Positions 1-9,406 are shown, counted from the first letter of the stretch. The stretch is DNA of 13,019 nucleotides from Conidiobolus incongruus B7586 (GCA_000697335.1 JNEM01011600.1:1-13019); one strand, 5' to 3'. Translations and numbers: made by a program. The notes: generated by a model from the sequence alone, not told the origin.

Positions 1-61
1 AATTTAATAAATTAAATTTATTTCCTTTTAATTATTAATATAACTTTATATTTTAATTAAT

Positions 62-78
62 AAAAATTTTTTATAATT
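62..78. repeat. Inner terminal inverted repeat of transposon copy A
   Basis: Reads AAAAATTTTTTATAATT, matching the opposite end's GGGGAATTTTTTAATT if the G positions have changed to A. It is poorly preserved. Confidence 0.5.
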
Positions 79-1301
79 AAAACTAAATTAATATTTTAAT
101 ATATAATATTTAAAAATAAATAGATAATATAAATTTAATAATTTTTTCATTATTAATAATTTTTTGTTATATTTTTAACTAAGATTTATTATTTAAAAAA
201 TAATTTTTTTTATTAAAGACTAAAATTTAATATTTTACCAACTAATTAAATTTTTCTGTAGAAATTTTCTTTCTTATAAGCTAGTTTTTTAATTGCTTAA
301 AGTAATTATAATCACATAAGTAATAATCTAAAAAATATACTAGATATGATAATTTTTTCTAGTTATTTTTAATTAGAAAGTTTTTTATAGCTTTAAATTT
401 ATATATATTATAATTATCATGTAAAATAATAAGTTTTCTCAAATTTATATTAAGAACACTATTTAAAAATATCTTTATTTAAAAAAAATATAAAGTTTAC
501 TATTAATTAATTCTTTTTCAAGAATTAAATAAAAGTAACATATATTATTAAATTTATTATATTAATTAACATTTATTTATTAATATAATACTTATTTAAA
601 GGGATTTATAGAAAAGGTTAATTTAACTTAATCTAATATTTTAATTTGTGTTTTAATAAAAAATTATATATAAAGATTTAAGATTCATTAATCATAATTA
701 TTTATTATAAAAATTTAAGCTTCTAGTAATATTTTAGTAAGTTTTGTTTAACAATAATTACTTTAACTTTTTTTTAAGCTTTAATTAAATTATAATATAT
801 TTATTTTACTATTTTATTTATTAATTAGAGTTTAAACTTTAATATATATAAAATACTTATAAAACTAATATTAAAATGCTTAGATAATTCTTTAACTAAA
901 ATAAAAAGATATTTTTTAATATATTTTTTCATATTATTAACAATTAAAAAAAATAATAGTTAAAGTTAATTTTTTAAATTTTAATAGGTTTTAGATAATT
1001 TCTCTTTTAACCTTAAAATAATTTACTTAATAATAAATTGCTAATTTAAATAATACTTTATTATTAAAAGTTGCTTATAAATTTTAAATAATTTTAAAAG
1101 GTTTATGGTTAAGTTTTACTGATACTAAAATAAAAAACTTTTGATCTTTATTATTTGGTTTAAATATGATTAAATTAAACAACTAATTTTAAAAAGTTAA
1201 TTTTTTAATCAAAAAAATTAATATATATATATCAAAAATATATAATTTCTTATTAACTTTGTATATATTTATTCATATCAAACTAATAATATGTTTGAAC
1301 A

Positions 1302-1319
1302 AAAATTAAAAAATTCCCC
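1302..1319. repeat. Outer terminal inverted repeat of transposon copy A
   Basis: Read from 1319 downward this is GGGGAATTTTTTAATTTT, the best preserved terminal repeat of the four. Homology with copy B stops at this point. Confidence 0.6.
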
Positions 1320-1988
1320 ATTACTTCAAATTCAAAGTAATAGTTATTATATTTTAATTTTATTTAATTAAAATTATTTAATGATAAATCTAGAATGTTT
1401 GACATTTATTTGATATATCTGTAATTTTAATGTTTATAAGATTAATTAATACTATTATCAATCTATATTTTAAAATAATTTTAAAATCATTATTGGAATC
1501 ATTATCATTATACATTTTTAGAATGATTTGAAATTGATGAAAATTAAACTAATTTATTTTTCATTTATATTTCATTCAATATGTTTTATTATAAGATATT
1601 AATATTCTAATATAAGTGATAATTCAAGATATATTATGATAAATTCTAGTTAAGGTTAAGCCAGCTTTTTAGTTCAAATTAGTCAAGTAATTTTTTCAAT
1701 TAGTTTACAAAACTAATTATACTACATAATTATTCTATATTGTTTAATAAGAAATTAATCAATTGTAAATTTATAATTCAATTGAAATATTTAATTCAAA
1801 GTATGTTTTTAACCGAGACGAATTTTTTAATAAAATTAATAATAAAAATTAAACAAAGTGTAATTATCAAATATTAATATTAAGATCTACCAAGATATCA
1901 ATTAGATTGATTCTTGTGTGGATATTCAAAGACTTCCAGAGTCAAGTAAAAAAAGTATATAAAAAATGCGAGAGCTAAGTAACGAAAA
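1320..1988. other. 3' flank and probable 3' UTR of the RhoGAP gene; no other gene seen
   Basis: A+T-rich, with base composition rising towards the stop codon (about 1890-1988), which suits a transcribed 3' UTR on the minus strand. No AATAAA signal stands out in the first 200 bases after the stop. An imperfect 20-bp palindrome lies at 1321-1340, just outside the transposon end. Confidence 0.5.
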
Positions 1989-4900
1989 TTACTTAGAGTT
2001 GGCAGTATCAGCAACAAAACTAATTTCTGATACGGTGCTCACATTAAGTGCATATTCTTCCAAAAATTCGTCTTGGGGCTGGATAGATACCGAAAGTCGT
2101 CTTTCGCGCTCGACCACTTCTGGTGGGGCTGTGAATTGGTAGAGAAGGGAATTGCGATTGGATCTGTTAAGCTTGAGAGAGTGGTTTGGCGATGAGGGGT
2201 TAGATAGTTTGATATTCATATGGCTCGAAGATTTAGACAACAGTCTGCTACTGTTCTTTGAAGATTGGCGGGAGGATGACACCGAAAGGGGCTTTCCTGG
2301 TTGGGGCGATTCAAAGATTTGGGACAATGGCGATTTTTCAGTCTTTTGGGTGGTGGTTGTGGGAGAGGAATTGGAATCAGTTTGGAAGATTTCTTGGGAC
2401 GGTACTTTGATTAAATCCTCTGATTTGACCCTGCGATGAGCTCTCCCTTTCAAATTTACCATATTGCTTTTGAGAGCAGTGGATCCTATTGAATCCTGAG
2501 TAAAATCTTCCCCGGATTGATTACTATCAGCTTGACCAGATGTGTTTTGAATACTTTTAGATCCTGTTGTGGTTGAAATCGAGTCTTGTTCCTCATCCTC
2601 ATCATCTGTCAATTCTCGAGGAGCTGCAGAACCAGTGCTATCAACATAAAAGATATAGGAAAATTCCGACATGAATAACGCGAATACACCAGCTGGGATA
2701 CCTAAGGAGGGTGCGAAGATAATTCCTATATTTTTCAAAGTCATCTTGTTAATATCCGACTTTTCAACAATTCCCAATAGATGGGAGACAAGGGCTCGTA
2801 ATAGGGTGTAATTCTCAATGGGTAGGGAGCATACAAGTTTGCCGAGTTCTCGGACGCGATCCTTACGACTTAAAAGATCCGTGACTTGCAGGAAATCGGG
2901 TTGAAGTTCAGATGTCAGCACTGTAGATGGTAGATTTCGAAGGAACAATTTCAATAAACCGGCAACCGCATGTACATCATATGGTATATTGGATTTTAAA
3001 ATATCAAAATCACCTTCAGTTTCGAATTTGCTCCTAAGATTATCAATGGTTGTGCTGCTTCCTGAAAGGCGGTAAATACCCTCCTCAGCCTGGGCATTTT
3101 TATTATCCAAATACTGAATACAGCGATATACAACTGATGGAAGTGGATATCCACCAATAGATGAAGTAGCCACACTCTGTTGCAAGCTCACGCCAAATAT
3201 CGGTAGAGGAGTTGATGATTTTTTGCCCTCATGACCGAATAATCGCTTATTCCAAAAGAAATTCTTTTTGGTTGACTTCTTATTAGTTTCCAAAGTGGCT
3301 TGAGTCGGCGGATTTGGAGAGGCTGCCTTGTCTTTATTGAGTCCTAAGAATTTGGTTGTTAACTGCTCTCTACTTGATTTAGCTTTTAGATTTGAAGATT
3401 GCGTAGAATTTGGCAAATTAACTTGGGATTCGTTAGGAGAGGTGGTAGGAGGTGTTCTATGGTTGAGATTATTGGGTTCATTTGGTTCGACAGTTGAGAG
3501 GGGCGAATTCGAAGGAGTGTCAGATTCCAAAATATCATGCTCAATGTGGTCATTGTTTTCCGGTGTGCTAGGATCAATTTTCTTTGGCGATGATGAGTTA
3601 GCATCAGGAGTTAGAGTAATCCTGGAGGTTGAACTGCTAGGAGATTCTTTAGATTGGTTCAATTGCGTATTTGATGAAATATTGTGATCAGAGTTTAAAT
3701 GAACTGACAACGCAGCAACCCACAAATCCCTTTCATTATCGCTATCAGCACATAAAACATGTCTACTAAAACTTGAATTTCTTTTAGGCTCTAAAATCAT
3801 AAACGCATGTCTGAATGTATCCACGCCACTATCATCAGAAGCTCTATCGATATTAGACGTTTGCTGGACTGCAACTTGAACTTGGCTCAAATTGATAGAT
3901 CCCAATAAAGGCCCATTTTGCTAAATCAAGGATTTAATATCGAAATATCAATTTGACTCAAGTGAAATTTACACTATCATAATAGTTCAAAACACCAGCT
4001 GACAATTTAAAATATCTTCGCTTCCATTTTCCGAAGTTTTTACCTCTCTTAATCAAATACCCTTCCATTTTACCATCAGCCTAATTTCATATTATCAATA
4101 ACACGTATTCGTATATTAAATTATTTAGGATTACCCTAGGTGTAGATTGATCTTCATCTACAATATTTGTACTCAAAAACTCGCAAATTGGATCTAAACA
4201 ATCTGGATTAGCCGGAGTTTGAAGTATCAATCTCATCAGGTATTGTTGAAGTAAAAACTAAAAAATTATAATGAATATTCTAATCAGTAAACGGATGTGG
4301 TATTAAGTTACTTTGCGCTGATCCATTTTAGAAGGGGAAATTGATGACCAGTGTTTCTTCTCAGGTAATTTACTATACTTATCTAGGTTAACACTTTTCA
4401 TCTGTTTGATCTAGAATATTAAAATTAAATTATTAACAATCAAATATCTGAATAGTTTGATTACCTTATTATCCAAAGCCAAGAAATCTGAAAAGTGTTT
4501 CTCAATTGTCCATAATGAAGTTCCAGGAATAACAAATAATTCATTTTCTAGAATACTAGATTGGCGAATTGACGGTGGCAACTGCTTAATGTGTAATTTG
4601 AAGACTAATGTCTCTTTTCCCTTTGAATTCCTTCGGACAGCTGATCCAAATACTTCAACGCCAATGGAATGCAGTTCTTTGAGAGGTGGGGTTAATGGTT
4701 TTTCGTCCGTTATGATTGGTGTAGCTTGAGATGTAGTGAAACTATTCGAATCATTCTGATCGATTTTTGCAGCGTCACTAGCTGAATCTTCAGATTGTGA
4801 TTTGTTTTCATCAATCATATTGGCTTTGACAGCTTGATTATTATTATTAACATTTTCTTTTAAATTTGACAAATTTGAAGTATCGTTCTTCTCTAGACTA

Positions 4901-5945
4901 GATGAATCGCGAAAGTTACTTTGATCCTTCGAATTTCGTTTGCTATGCTTAGGCTGCACATTAATGGAGCTCGATCTAGACGATTTTGACCCAGAAGAAG
5001 AGAAAAATCCAGGGATTATTGAACTCTGGAATCTGGAGCGAGGAGACGGGGGTGGAGATTCCAATGCAATAGATGCCATTGCTGTACTATTTGGCTGTGA
5101 AAAACTTGATGTCTTAGTTTCACCCAATTTGGATCCTTCGTCTAAGGAGGTATTTTTGGATATATTACCTGAAATAATTAAAAAATATTAAATTCAAAAT
5201 ATCTTGATCTTCAATAGATTACTTACTTTTTTCCAAAATCGGTGTAGTTTGAGTGGTATCAGATTCCGAAGTTTTAACTCTTATTTGCTCTTGAATTGGT
5301 TTGGCAGTTGTAGAATTGGTATTGGCATCTGAATAATCAAAATTTGTAAACTATAAAATATTTAATAAATAGCTTTGTTTTACCTTCGTTACTATTTACA
5401 AGTCCTAAACCCAAAGGCTCTTTGGGTTCTTTATTAACATTATCAGAGCTTCGTTGAGATTCAGGATTACTTTCTTTATTAACATCCTGAGTTGTATCAG
5501 TTTGTTTATTCTCTTCAATTGGATTTAAACCTATTGTAGATTTCAACCCCATATCAGTTCCTACACCTTTATTATACTGTTTTGTAGCTTGAAGGTACAG
5601 AGACTTAGACTGAGGACTTAACTCGGAACGAATTATTGAATGAGTGCCGGAAGCTTCGCTATCATTAGATTGATGGCCATCGCTAAATCTTCCTATTATC
5701 CCAGAGGTGGAGCCCCTTCTAGGAACCTTTGACTGTAGAGTATTTATCACAGCTCTCTGCTTGTTAATGATACCCCAAAGTTTGGAAATTTGAGCTCTGA
5801 GCATGTCATTTTCATTTTGTAATCGTTCCTCATTTGTTAAAAATGTAGAATCTTCCATGAGCATAGGACTGTTGGGGGTGTCATATTCATTAGATAATTC
5901 TGGAGAGTCTAAGTTATTGAGCGTTTCTTTAGGCGTGGAATTCAT
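1989..5945 (-). CDS. BEM3: Bem3-like Rho/Cdc42 GTPase-activating protein (coiled coil, PX, PH, RhoGAP), seven exons
   Basis: Exons on the minus strand: 5945-5384, 5328-5227, 5168-4465, 4410-4312, 4257-4135, 4080-3973, 3920-1989, total 3,630 nt, 1,209 residues plus TAA. All six introns are GT-AG and every junction keeps frame. Domains: coiled coil about residues 37-73, PX about 388-522, PH about 533-641, RhoGAP about 806-993, with Ser/Asn-rich linkers. The family (yeast Bem3 is the type) speeds GTP hydrolysis by Cdc42 or related Rho GTPases at sites of polarised growth, held on membranes by PX and PH. The arginine finger (GIYRLSG, R850), K890/R894 and N963 are present, so the GAP should be active. 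The length is close to that of yeast Bem3 (about 1,130). The start is the first ATG after an in-frame TAA (5979-5981). RRxS motifs at about S403 and S1176 and SP/TP sites suggest kinase control. The target GTPase is inferred from the family. An extra upstream exon cannot be excluded. Confidence 0.92.
2640..3203 (-). other. RhoGAP catalytic domain
   Basis: Residues about 806-993, wholly inside exon 7. It begins PIFGVSLQQS, has the arginine-finger motif EEGIYRLSG (R850, codon at 3069-3071), the helix with LLKLFLRNLP (K890, R894), and KNIGIIFAPSL (N963, P970). The spacing of R, K and N agrees closely with p50RhoGAP R85/K122/N194. All residues known to matter for catalysis and Rho binding are therefore present. 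The domain stimulates GTP hydrolysis by Rho-family GTPases. An acidic run (DDEDEEQ, about residues 1005-1011) follows it. Confidence 0.95.
3696..4080 (-). other. PH (pleckstrin homology) domain, split by intron 6
   Basis: Residues about 533-641. Exon 6 supplies the first three strands (MEGYLIKRGKN, WKRRYFKL, GVLNYYDS). Exon 7 supplies the rest, starting QNGPLLGSINLS and ending in the C-terminal helix with the conserved tryptophan (RDLWVAALSVHL, W633). The K-R-G-K and WKRR basic residues in the first two strands lie where PH domains bind inositol phosphates. PX followed directly by PH and a later RhoGAP is the Bem3 arrangement. The match across the intron fixes both splice sites. Confidence 0.9.
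3921..3972 (-). other. Intron 6 (52 nt, phase 0)
   Basis: Donor GATAGT|GTAAAT and acceptor TTGATTTAG|CAAAAT. It falls inside the PH domain between NYYDS and QNGPLLG. A GT two bases upstream (GATA|GTGTAA) is a weaker alternative donor that would break the frame. Confidence 0.88.
4081..4134 (-). other. Intron 5 (54 nt, phase 0)
   Basis: Donor CCTAGG|GTAATC and acceptor GAAATTAG|GCTGAT, with a branch-site candidate TATTGATAA. It lies between the PX and PH domains. If kept, an in-frame TGA stops translation. Confidence 0.9.
4258..4311 (-). other. Intron 4 (54 nt, phase 0)
   Basis: Donor CGCAAA|GTAACT and acceptor TTTTTTAG|TTTTTAC, with a good branch-site candidate TTACTGATT inside. It interrupts the PX domain between DQRK and FLLQQYL. 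If kept, TAA follows as the third codon. Confidence 0.9.
4411..4464 (-). other. Intron 3 (54 nt, phase 0)
   Basis: Donor AATAAG|GTAATC and acceptor TATTCTAG|ATCAAA. It interrupts the PX domain after ALDNK. The length is a multiple of three, but the acceptor TAG itself reads as an in-frame stop if the intron is kept. Confidence 0.9.
5169..5226 (-). other. Intron 2 (58 nt, phase 1)
   Basis: Donor AAAAAA|GTAAGT, the strongest of the six, and acceptor TTATTTCAG|GTAAT. It splits a Ser codon (residue 222). Joining here puts exon 2 in frame with the long exon 3. Confidence 0.85.
5329..5383 (-). other. Intron 1 (55 nt, phase 1)
   Basis: Donor GAAG|GTAAAA and acceptor TTATTCAG|ATGCC. It splits an Asp codon (residue 188). 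Without removal the frame runs only some 15 codons past the donor to a stop. Confidence 0.85.
5727..5837 (-). other. Predicted coiled coil in N-terminus of the RhoGAP protein
   Basis: Residues about 37-73 are rich in E, Q, N, L, I and K, with hydrophobic residues spaced in heptad fashion (ERLQNENDMLRAQISKLWG, then IINKQRAVINTLQSKV). No prolines occur until P75 ends the helix. Fungal Bem3-type proteins often carry a short N-terminal coiled coil used for self-association or partner recruitment. That role here is inference from the family. The following segment contains RRGS (S79), a basic-residue kinase-type site. Confidence 0.7.
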
Positions 5946-6370
5946 TAATTCAACAATATTTACACAACAGGAAGTGACTTAAATTATTAAATCAACAATT
6001 AATTATAATTAATAAAATCTTCTATACTATATCAAAATTTAAACAATATTTACAAACAATACAAAAGTATTATAATTATTAAATAATATTTAAAAATTAT
6101 TTCAACTCTATATTATTATTTTTATATTGAAAATATTTAATTAATGAAATCAAAACAACTAATTGGATGTTGTTTATTTTTTAATTTTAAGGGCTGGTTA
6201 CATTCATATGTTTTTTTGGTAATGGTGAATGGTAAATGTGGATATGATTGAATTTAGAAATTGAATGAAACTTTAATGATTAAATGTAACTAATGCAAGT
6301 TTTTTCTGAAAGATCTAAAAACGGTTGTTGGATTACAAACCCTCAAGAGGGACGCCTTCTTATATTTGAA
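5946..6370 (-). promoter_or_regulatory. Upstream region of the RhoGAP gene (5' leader and probable promoter)
   Basis: The 425 bases before the ATG contain no other gene. The first 200 or so are nearly all A and T. From about 6190 to 6360 the sequence is less biased, with the short repeated word AATGGT (6221-6233) and a G+C-rich patch at 6321-6357. This is the likely promoter by position only; I see no convincing TATA box or transcription start that can be separated from the general A+T richness. Confidence 0.4.
6340..6351. promoter_or_regulatory. CCCTC-AA-GAGGG inverted repeat, possible protein-binding site
   Basis: A perfect 5-bp inverted repeat with a 2-bp spacer, about 400 bp upstream of the RhoGAP start codon. 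It stands out because runs of G or C are very rare in this intergenic DNA. Its symmetry and position would suit a dimeric transcription factor, but no factor is identified and chance is possible. Confidence 0.25.
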
Positions 6371-8340
6371 TGTTAAATTTTAACAATTAGATCGTATTTA
6401 AAATGATCTTAAAATATAATAATTATAATATGAACATTCGGTCGGATTTGAAATTTTTAACAATGAAAAAGATTAATTGGTTTAATCCACATATTAAATA
6501 CTTACACAAATGGTTCATTATGATTATTCACAATTAACTGCATTATTTGTAAACTGACAGTACAATACGAATTGAATCGCTTAGTATAGTACCATTTATT
6601 TTTAAATATATTTATTGATTTATATGGTTATATTGTATAATAAGGTGATAGACGCAGTTAGCCACATTATAATATTATCATTTAGTAAAAATCTAAACAA
6701 TTGTATGGCATTTATTTGGATCTGAAAAATCATATACATATAATTATAGATTCAAAAAGTATATTATTATATTTAGAGTATTCAAGGAATTCAATGTATT
6801 ACTTTTATGGGGGTTAATATATCAATAGAATAAAAAATCATCATTGAAATGTGCAATTAAATATTTAATATTATTTGAGATTAGTCTAAAATTTAATTAT
6901 TTTCATTGAAGAGATGTAACTATAATATCAATAATTATAACAATTCTATTATAAACAAATCTAATCAAACATGCTAATTATTTTATTTTACAATTAATTT
7001 ATATTTGTCAATATTCAATATTCATAAATCACTATTAATCAAGTATTATATTATCCAATATTTACCTAATAATTATAATATTGCACTCACCTTAGATAAA
7101 ATAATACTTTGAGAGGATATAATGATAAGATATAGAATTATTGTCTACAATCAATTATGCTTTATATTAGAGCAATTTAATTTTGGCATAATCTTTAAAA
7201 ATTTCTCAACTATTAAACCTTGTAATTGAGTTCCAAAAGGGATCTGAACCCCATTTTTAAAAACACTTGTATTGAATTTTTTAGATTCACACAATTCAAT
7301 CAAATTTTCTCATTCAATATTTTGCATTGGATTCAAATATATTTGAAATATGAAAAACAATCGGTTCAATATGTATCCCATTGTTTATCCTCTTTTACAT
7401 TATAAAATTAATATTATATAAAATTATATATTTTTGAAACACTGGCTAGAGTTAAATGTTATGAGCTAGGATGAATATATAACTAAACTATAACTGTAAT
7501 CAATTATATTAAGTATTATTATTTTAATTAATTTTTTATTAAACATTAGTAACTTAATATATTTTAGATTTAAAAATCACAGGTTTCTCAACCTATCTTT
7601 TATCAAATTTTGAATATTAATTGGTAATTTTATGAAATATATATTATTCTAGATATTTTGAAATGGTCTTTATAATTTATTATATTTTGATTTCTGCTGT
7701 ATGATAAAATATAATATAATATATCAACTTTGATACAATGTATTTTCAGATTAAGCTATTAAATTATGAAAAATGACATGAAATATTTAATTATTTTACT
7801 CCTACAGTTCCAATTTTAAGAATCAAATTTTGAAATTTAAATTCTGTTAGTAAGGTATAAATATTGAATAAAATAATATTTCAAATAATATATTAATCAG
7901 CAATATTAATTTTTTAATATATGTAATAATTAGCGCGTGAATTGCTGACATCATTGTATTTATTTCAAGAAAAACTCTGGAAATTTATTATATCCGATGA
8001 AATTTCTTAAGTATACTTTAAGCCATTGAATTCTAACAAATAAATATTGTTATTAACACTCTTGATGATTCAAAAATGTAATCTATTAACTGCTGCTTTA
8101 AAAATATCAATATACTCCACTCTGACTTAGTTGATTATACATAATAATATTGAAATATTCACAATGAGAGAATGAGTGATGAGAATTGCAGGGATAAAAT
8201 TAATGAATTAAATGCACATTTTACCAACTATTGGCTTATATAATGAATAAATTATTTACAAGATATTATTAATTGATGATTTGACTATTTTTAACTGGGA
8301 TTATTATATACTAAATTTCTCGAGATATTAAAATCAAGTT
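6371..8340. other. A+T-rich intergenic DNA without a recognisable gene
   Basis: No ORF with coding character, tRNA, or transposon signature was found. It is somewhat less A+T-biased than the transposon copies. Homopolymer runs and ATTAAT-type words are common but form no clear tandem array. Confidence 0.5.
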
Positions 8341-8506
8341 GATTTTAACATTGAAGGCGACGATACCCCATGATTCCAATACACTTTATCAAAGCCATTA
8401 AATAAAAATAAAATCGAATTTAACAGCACGATCCCTCTCATAATACCCCTCCTTTAACTGCTTTTGCAGTGCAATACACTACAATATCGATCAATCTTTT
8501 ACCACC
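8341..8506 (+). other. Less A+T-biased leader-like stretch before the short ORF
   Basis: This stretch has clusters of C rarely seen elsewhere in the flanks (GATACCCCATG, ATCCCTCTC, ATACCCCTCC). It also holds an 11-codon ATG ORF at 8370-8405 (MIPIHFIKAIK). The pyrimidine-rich strand and the acceptor-like TTTTGCAG ending at 8469 suggest a 5' leader or intron end, but there is no direct proof of transcription. Confidence 0.25.
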
Positions 8507-8608
8507 ATGAATCACACTATCCACCAAAGTAATACAATTCAAATCACATATAATGAAGATGATACTAAACCAGATCCAGAAGGACAAATTGAGATTATAT
8601 ATAATTAA
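8507..8608 (+). CDS. Short ORF, 33 codons, unknown; possible small gene or terminal exon
   Basis: ATG in a favourable context (ACCACC|ATG), then 33 sense codons and TAA. The peptide begins MNHTIHQSNTIQITYNEDD and ends GQIEIIYN; it is hydrophilic, without a signal peptide or membrane segment. Codons such as CAC, ATC, ACC and CCA are unlike the surrounding DNA, and the frame stays open back to 8444. Just upstream lies CCTCCTTTAACTGCTTTTGCAG (8449-8469 area), which looks like a branch site, pyrimidine tract and acceptor, so this could be a last exon whose earlier exons I cannot find. I recognise no family. Chance is a real possibility. Confidence 0.3.
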   Translation: MNHTIHQSNTIQITYNEDDTKPDPEGQIEIIYN

Positions 8609-9389
8609 TAACACTTTCCAAGACTCAATATACCAACAATTATATCTTAATTCATGAATAATTGAGTATTAGACAGATAATTTCGACCAATTTGGATTGT
8701 AAGCAAACCAATAGAATGGGGAGCGAGATATTATAGCAAAAATAAGTATAACTATTGACGTGTATAGCTCGACAGTATAATCAAAGAACACATTTTCATA
8801 TCTATATATGCTTTTGTATATAACTTTGGAACCTGAATAGCTTCAATTAATAAATTGAGTCCCAACGTTTTAACTAGTAATCAAAGAAAATTGAATTGAG
8901 ATAATAGCTGTATAAATGCCTGCTCTTAGTCCAATTGAACTCAGTTATATTCCATCATTATAATCAGGCAATATTTTCATATTAAAAATCTTATTTTAAT
9001 ATTACTTAAGTTTTTTTGGATATATATTCATCAAAGTCTAAAGGTCACGCTTGTTAAACATATTATTTAGCTTTTACGATTTATATAATCATTGTTTCAA
9101 ACACCTCTGAATAAAATAATTTTGTGCTCTATTTAATTAATGTTTAATTTTTAATTGATTTTTGCATTTTTTATATAATTCTAGATTATTTATCTTTTTT
9201 AAGTTAATCATAGTTACTCTATTGTTTAATAGTACAGTGATATCAATAAAAATATAATGCATACTTTGAAAATATGTAAACATATCAAAAAATATGAGAG
9301 TTTTCCCATTTTTTCTATAATTAATAAAGTAGTATCATATGGATTAATTTCATATATGATATTTATTATTATTTTAAATTTAAAATAAT
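8609..9389. other. Intergenic DNA; possible 3' part of the 8.4-8.9 kb patch, then A+T-rich sequence
   Basis: From 8609 to about 8970 the base composition stays milder than in the flanks, and a 15-codon ORF occurs at 8916-8963 (MPALSPIELSYIPSL). Beyond 8970 the sequence returns to strong A+T richness up to the transposon edge. No gene is supported. Confidence 0.35.
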
Positions 9390-9390
9390 A

Positions 9391-9406
9391 GGAAATTTTT
9401 TAATTT
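9391..9406. repeat. Left terminal inverted repeat of transposon copy B
   Basis: GGAAATTTTTTAATTT, preceded by TA, the target dinucleotide of the superfamily. It matches the outer end of copy A. Confidence 0.6.

Larger units (their letters stand above)
61..1319 (-). mobile_element. Decayed mariner-like (IS630-Tc1-mariner) DNA transposon, copy A
   Basis: About 1.26 kb, the usual size for Tc1/mariner elements. It aligns along its whole length, in reverse orientation, with 9390-10648. Transposase traces read on the minus strand: a helix-turn-helix-like stretch (ELSKHFNISFISILYILK), a first catalytic region reading NES at 681-689 where copy B keeps Asp, HDN (413-421), and LCDYN with its Asp codon at 311-313. 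The last two Asp codons are 35 codons apart, which is DD34D spacing. Many stops remain and the first catalytic codon is out of frame with the second, so it is dead. The ends carry a short terminal inverted repeat. Its exact edges are uncertain by a few bases because of decay. Confidence 0.8.
4159..4671 (-). other. PX (phox homology) phosphoinositide-binding domain, split by introns 3 and 4
   Basis: Residues about 388-522 join exons 3, 4 and 5. Hallmarks in order are VFKLHIKQLP, then W-x-IEKHFSDF in the strand that precedes helix 1, the proline loop (KLPEKKHWSSISPSK), and the final helices with DQRKFLLQQYL and a FLSTN end. PX domains bind phosphatidylinositol phosphates, usually PI3P, and bring proteins to endosomal or polarised membranes. 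The basic pair before the aromatic residue is K445-H446 rather than the usual Arg-Arg, so the main 3-phosphate contact is changed. R488 in the later helix is a plausible remaining basic contact. The domain only becomes complete after splicing, which strongly supports introns 3 and 4. Confidence 0.88.

Noticed and set aside
2152-2439. Plus-strand ORF of 95 codons
   Set aside because: It is the antisense shadow of the Ser-rich C-terminal tail of the RhoGAP protein.
3328-3687. Plus-strand ORF of 119 codons
   Set aside because: It lies wholly opposite the PH-RhoGAP linker of the minus-strand gene, where Ser/Asn/Pro-rich codons leave the other strand open. It has no domain of its own.
4457-5191. 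Two plus-strand ORFs (4457-4729 and 4940-5191)
   Set aside because: Both lie opposite exon 3 of the RhoGAP gene, whose frame joins correctly to its neighbours and encodes the PX domain.
6139-6260. Minus-strand open stretch of about 38 codons upstream of the RhoGAP start
   Set aside because: There is no ATG at its beginning, no splice link in frame to the gene, and no recognisable protein; it is compatible with chance.
7225-7260. Minus-strand GGGTTCAGATCCC resembling a tRNA B box
   Set aside because: It deviates from the GGTTCRANNCC pattern, the T-arm pairs only partly, and there is no acceptor stem, A box or cloverleaf around it.
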